64,000 bases of DNA. It comes from Hyphomonadaceae bacterium. GTDB lineage: Bacteria > Pseudomonadota > Alphaproteobacteria > Caulobacterales > Aquidulcibacteraceae. Under the pieces are notes generated by a model, which was not told where the DNA came from, made no database searches, and was given only the letters and a program-made list of their open reading frames with translations. A program made the position numbers and the translations under genes. The stretch spans positions 1 to 64,000 of the forward strand of contig JAHDXR010000014.1 of assembly GCA_023384105.1 (NCBI GenBank), read 5' to 3'. Position 1 is the stretch's first letter, and each line of letters starts with the position of its first letter. Shown piece after piece: positions 60,761 through 64,000 of this stretch.

Positions 60761-61336
60761 ATGCGCACGCTTGCGCTTGCTGCGGTGATGGGAGCGGGGC
60801 TTGTTTGCGCGGCCGGGACGGCCGCAGCGGAGCCGTTCAACGATCCGCAAGGCCGGATCACGTTCGAAGCCCCGCGCGGCTGGACCGTGGAACGCCAGAA
60901 CGCCACGAACCAGACGGTCGTGCTGATGTTCAACGCCAGCAACGACTGCTACATCTTCAGCGTGCCCAACCCGAGCAGCGCCAACGCCTCGCCGAGCGCG
61001 GTGGTGCGCTCCGCGTCGACGCCGGTCGCGACCGAGTCGTGGACAAACACGGCCAACTCGATCAGCGACTTCTTCCCGAACCAATCGGCGCAACTGGTGT
61101 CGCAAAGCGTGGATGCGAGCGGCTTCTGGCCGATTCAGCGCGCGGAGCTCACGAACGGTTCGCGAAGCGTGTTCGGCGCGCTGACGCTACGTCCTGGTTT
61201 CGACTTGATTGCGTTCTGCGCCGCAACGCGCGGCGGCTCGGCGTCGGACTATGACGCGCTGTTCCGCTCGCTCGGACACGCGAACGACGGCCAGTGGGAA
61301 GCCCAGGCCTCGACCCAGCCGTCACCGGCCAACTGA
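60761..61336 (+). CDS. Secreted protein of unknown function
   Basis: 191 residues: signal peptide ending GTAAAEP, then a beta-rich domain with RITFEAPRGWTVERQ and a cysteine pair (DCYIF; IAFCAATRGG). The opening resembles small periplasmic DUF1795-like lipid/protein-interaction folds. GGAGG sits before the ATG. Function unknown. Confidence 0.78.
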   Translation: MRTLALAAVMGAGLVCAAGTAAAEPFNDPQGRITFEAPRGWTVERQNATNQTVVLMFNASNDCYIFSVPNPSSANASPSAVVRSASTPVATESWTNTANSISDFFPNQSAQLVSQSVDASGFWPIQRAELTNGSRSVFGALTLRPGFDLIAFCAATRGGSASDYDALFRSLGHANDGQWEAQASTQPSPAN

Positions 61337-61411
61337 GCGGCCTAACAAAAGGTTACCACGAAACAGCGTAAACGCTTGGTTATTCTCGCATTTACGTGCA
61401 ATTCACGACGT

Positions 61412-61431
61412 TGGCCCACATCAGTGGGCCA
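61412..61431 (+). promoter_or_regulatory. Hairpin overlapping a start codon
   Basis: TGGCCCAC-ATCA-GTGGGCCA is a perfect 8-bp stem whose last base is the A of the next ATG. No ribosome-binding site is visible. It could hide the start or be a structural leader. Confidence 0.45.
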
Positions 61432-62165
61432 TGGACGGCAGACTCTCCGCTCAGGCAGGCGCGATTCAGACGGGCGCGCTCAGCCGCGTCGGCATCGGGC
61501 GCAGCTATTCGGCTCTGGTGTTGGCGCTCGCGGTCGGCGCGGCGGGGCTCGTCTCGCCGCCGATCGCGTTGCTGATGCTGGCGGCGCTCGCCGCCTTCGT
61601 GCTGATGAAGAGCGCGAGCGTGCGCGTCGACCTCGCGCCGCTCGCCGGCCCGGCGTTCGCGGCGGTTGCGGTCGGCGCCATTCTTGGCCTCGCCAGCGGC
61701 GTCGGCGTTCTGTTCGTCTGGCGCATGTGGGCCGATGCGAACTGGAGCGTGCGCGAAGCCTCGCGTCTCGCCGCCGGCGCCGGGCGCCCGGCCGAGACCG
61801 CGTGGCGATCGCTCGCGCATGCATGGCTGACGCCGCTCTACGGCCTGACGCTGGTCGCCTATACCGCGCCGCACATGATCGCGGGCCTGCCGCTCGATCT
61901 GCCGCACGTGCCGATCTGGGTTCCGATGCTCGCGGGCGCCGCCGCCGCCGGCGCTCTGTTCGACTGGGCCTTGCGCCGCGCCGCCGACTGGCGCCTGGGC
62001 GAACTCGCCGCCGCGCCGGCCGCGCACCTCTTGGCGCATCACCTCGTCTTCCTTGTGGCGTTCGGCTTCGGCGTCGACGTATCCGCCGGCATCGTCGCGC
62101 TGATGGCGTGGCGCCTGGCGCACGCGGCGCCGCTGCATCAGCCGAGCTTCACCGCCGTCCCGTAA
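61431..62165 (+). CDS. Membrane protein of unknown function
   Basis: 244 residues with five to six hydrophobic segments and an Ala/Leu-rich composition. It carries no recognised motif. Its end overlaps the convergent YbjQ-family gene by 28 bp. Start chosen at ATG 61431, where a hairpin overlaps the codon. Confidence 0.72.
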   Translation: MDGRLSAQAGAIQTGALSRVGIGRSYSALVLALAVGAAGLVSPPIALLMLAALAAFVLMKSASVRVDLAPLAGPAFAAVAVGAILGLASGVGVLFVWRMWADANWSVREASRLAAGAGRPAETAWRSLAHAWLTPLYGLTLVAYTAPHMIAGLPLDLPHVPIWVPMLAGAAAAGALFDWALRRAADWRLGELAAAPAAHLLAHHLVFLVAFGFGVDVSAGIVALMAWRLAHAAPLHQPSFTAVP

Positions 62166-62455
62166 GCCAGCACTTCCGTGGCCTGGCCGGCGCCGGCGTC
62201 GGTCGTTTCAAACCGCACTCCGATCACGGCGTCCGCGCCCAGCGAGCGCGCGTGCTCGATCATGCGGTCGAGCGCCTGTTCGCGGCTCTCGGCCAGCAGC
62301 TTGGTGTATTCGTGGATTTCGCCGCCGACGATCATCCGCAGTCCGGCGACGATGTCGCGGCCGATGAAGCGCGAACGCACGACGTTGCCGCGCACCAAGC
62401 CCAGATGCTGAGTCACGGTGCGGCCATTCACTTCGAACGTGGTGGATACGATCAT
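62138..62455 (-). CDS. YbjQ-family (UPF0145) heavy-metal-binding-like protein
   Basis: 105 residues with the family pattern GLVRGNVVRSRFIGRDIVAG, GGEIHEYTKLLAESREQALDRM and GADAVIGVRFET. Forms pentamers in known structures; role unclear. Co-directional with the small membrane protein gene upstream (14 bp). Confidence 0.88.
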   Translation of the reverse strand: MIVSTTFEVNGRTVTQHLGLVRGNVVRSRFIGRDIVAGLRMIVGGEIHEYTKLLAESREQALDRMIEHARSLGADAVIGVRFETTDAGAGQATEVLAYGTAVKLG

Positions 62456-62468
62456 CTGAGGCTCCGAC

Positions 62469-62774
62469 TTAGCGCTGGATGTCGCGATAGCGCTTTTCCT
62501 CCGCGCCGCCGCTCTGATCGGCGATGACGCGGACGATCATCCAGACGCCGCCGACGATCAGCATCAGCACGCCGACCACGCCCATCAGCGCCACGCCGAC
62601 CGCGCCGAACACGCTGCCGACGACGACCGCCGGATCGCCGCCGCTGAACGCCGCCCCGATCACCGCGCCCACGCCCAGCACGTAAGCGAGAATGCAGAGC
62701 CCCGCGCCGGCGCAGAACACCAGCATGGCGTTGTTCGAGCGCTGCTCGGGGTTGGGGCGGTCAGACGGCTTCAT
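62469..62774 (-). CDS. Small membrane protein
   Basis: 101 residues with two to three hydrophobic segments rich in Gly/Val/Ala. No motif recognised. It overlaps the stop of the upstream metallo-hydrolase gene by 14 bp and precedes the YbjQ-family gene. Confidence 0.72.
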   Translation of the reverse strand: MKPSDRPNPEQRSNNAMLVFCAGAGLCILAYVLGVGAVIGAAFSGGDPAVVVGSVFGAVGVALMGVVGVLMLIVGGVWMIVRVIADQSGGAEEKRYRDIQR

Positions 62775-63837
62775 AACGGATCACACCATCCTCGCCCTCG
62801 ACCGCGCGCGCAAGCCCGCGCCCGATCAGGCAATTCGTGTGCGCGATCGCCTCGCCCGTCGCCATGCCGAGCAGGTCCGGCCCGATCTTGCGCGCGAACA
62901 GCGCCCCGAACAGATCGATGGCGCGCCTGGGCCCTTGGCGCAGCCGGTGCAGCACGCGCGCCAGCGCCTTCTCATGGCCTTCGACCAGATTGTCCAAGCG
63001 CTCGTGCAGGCCGGTGAACGGCTCATTGTGCGCCGGCAGCACCAAGACGTCGCTTGGAAGCGCCGCGCGCAGCTTCTTGCACGAGGCGATCCAGTCCGCC
63101 AGCGGATCGCCTTCCGGTTCGGTCGGGAACACGGAGACGTTCGACGAAATCCGCGGCAGCACCTGGTCGCCGGAGATGAACAGCTTCAGCTCTTCCTGCC
63201 ACAGGCACACATGCTCCGGGCAGTGGCCATTGCCGGTGATCACGCGCCAGGGCCGGCCGCCCATCTCGATCACGTCGCCGTCGCCAATGCGCTTGTAGGC
63301 GTCGGGGATTCTCGACACCGCCTTGCCGAAACCGCCGAAGCGAATCTTGTAGCTGTCGATGGCGTCTTCGTCCCAGCCGGCGGCGCGATAGAAACGCACG
63401 CCTTCTTCCGGCGCCTCGCGGCCCGTGTCGGCCACCAGCACGCGCCCGGTGATGTATTCGAGCCGGCTCATCCACAACGTCGCGCCGAACTTGCGGCAGA
63501 TCCAGCCGGCGAGGCCGATATGATCGGGGTGCATGTGCGTGCAGATCACGCGCTTGACCGGCTTGCCCTTGAGCGTCGCGTCGAAAATCTTGCGCCAGTA
63601 TTCCCGCGACTGTTCGAGCGCGACGCCGGTGTCGACGACAGTCCAGCCGTCGCCGTCCTCGATCAGCCACAGATTGATCCATTGCAGCACGAACGGCAGC
63701 GGCATGCGCACCCAGTGCACGCCCGGCGCGATCTCGCGCGCCTCGCCCGCCGCCGGCGGTTCGCCCAGCGGATAAACGAGCTGCGCCCGGCCGCGCCGCT
63801 CGCCGGCCTCTTCCTGTTCGAGCCCGTCCATCGACAT
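62761..63837 (-). CDS. Metallo-beta-lactamase-fold hydrolase
   Basis: 358 residues. THMHPDHIGLAGW near residue 105 provides the HxHxDH zinc site, GNGHCPEHVCL and SGDQVLP the further ligands, and LVLPAHNEPFTG the last histidine. Similar to the long-form hydrolases with a C-terminal winged-helix. Substrate unknown. Starts at ATG 63837 or 63831. Confidence 0.88.
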   Translation of the reverse strand: MSMDGLEQEEAGERRGRAQLVYPLGEPPAAGEAREIAPGVHWVRMPLPFVLQWINLWLIEDGDGWTVVDTGVALEQSREYWRKIFDATLKGKPVKRVICTHMHPDHIGLAGWICRKFGATLWMSRLEYITGRVLVADTGREAPEEGVRFYRAAGWDEDAIDSYKIRFGGFGKAVSRIPDAYKRIGDGDVIEMGGRPWRVITGNGHCPEHVCLWQEELKLFISGDQVLPRISSNVSVFPTEPEGDPLADWIASCKKLRAALPSDVLVLPAHNEPFTGLHERLDNLVEGHEKALARVLHRLRQGPRRAIDLFGALFARKIGPDLLGMATGEAIAHTNCLIGRGLARAVEGEDGVIRYEAV

Positions 63838-63981
63838 GAAATTGCTTCTCCGCGGTCCAGCCTAGCCCAGCCGCGCGGCCGACTAAATGGCCGAACCGGG
63901 CGAAAAGCGGGCCGTTCCGCCTTTCGGGAACGGGCGCCGCATGGTTAAGATGCGCCTCGCGCAAAATCCAGGGGGAGGCGC

Positions 63982-64000
63982 ATGAAGCGCATCGTCGTGT
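63982..64000 (+). CDS. Start of a gene cut by the window end
   Basis: GGGGGAGG is followed by ATG and MKRIVV. Only six codons are visible, so the product cannot be named. Confidence 0.55.

Overview
This is a GC-rich window from an alphaproteobacterium, most likely in the Caulobacterales (Hyphomonadaceae/Terricaulis-like). The placement rests on a Caulobacter-style flagellar gene order (cckA next to flhB-fliR-fliQ-fliP-fliO, divergent flgB-flgC-fliE; dksA-fliX divergent from flgI-cheL-flbY), a perfect CtrA box (TTAA-N7-TTAA) between fliO and flgB, and the alphaproteobacterial forms of DksA, FliX and FlbY. No species name can be read from the sequence alone.

Region 1 (1-12.6 kb) is a catabolic block. 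A TonB-dependent receptor, a beta-lactamase-fold serine hydrolase, an alpha/beta hydrolase, a GPH-type symporter and a secreted type-B carboxylesterase run as one minus-strand series. A TetR regulator is divergent from the receptor and an acyl-CoA ligase ends against it. Closely similar 20-bp operator-like sequences lie in front of both arms, suggesting one regulon for uptake, hydrolysis and CoA activation of an ester-type substrate. Downstream, a nitroreductase-like lipoprotein and a MarR repressor form their own unit with two palindromic operators 21 bp apart.

Region 2 (12.5-19.7 kb) is accessory DNA: a large SF1 helicase/PLD-nuclease protein, then a 3.3-kb segment bounded by the 3' end of a tRNA-Leu(GAG) gene and a degenerate copy of that end. 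The segment carries hipB-hipA, a class II Fic gene and a C-terminal integrase scrap, and looks like a decayed tRNA-integrated island.

Region 3 (19.7-25 kb) has a small secreted protein, an orphan SpoA/FliN-type protein, lipB, an orphan membrane histidine kinase, a DUF6249 protein and a pectinacetylesterase-family lipoprotein.

Region 4 (25-32.6 kb) is cckA plus flagellar export and rod genes. Region 5 (32.8-46.5 kb) holds an unrecognised low-GC gene, dxs and ispA (isoprenoid precursors), an S9 peptidase, a TIR-like membrane protein, csaA/xseB/phosphatase/HDAC genes, a PepSY plus two-component locus, and two tandem 30-residue peptides. Region 6 (46.6-53 kb) has an ABC-2 exporter, a ligase-associated exonuclease with its ATP-dependent DNA ligase, and an acyl-CoA ligase. 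Region 7 (53-56.5 kb) is dksA, fliX and flgI-cheL-flbY. The remainder is a membrane protein, a sulfatase, an SDR and small secreted or membrane proteins.

A dispersed family of palindromic repeats (arms like GGACCGCCGGCGTCCCGCC) sits just after several genes. In two copies whose outside flanks are almost identical, the inner core is in opposite orientations.
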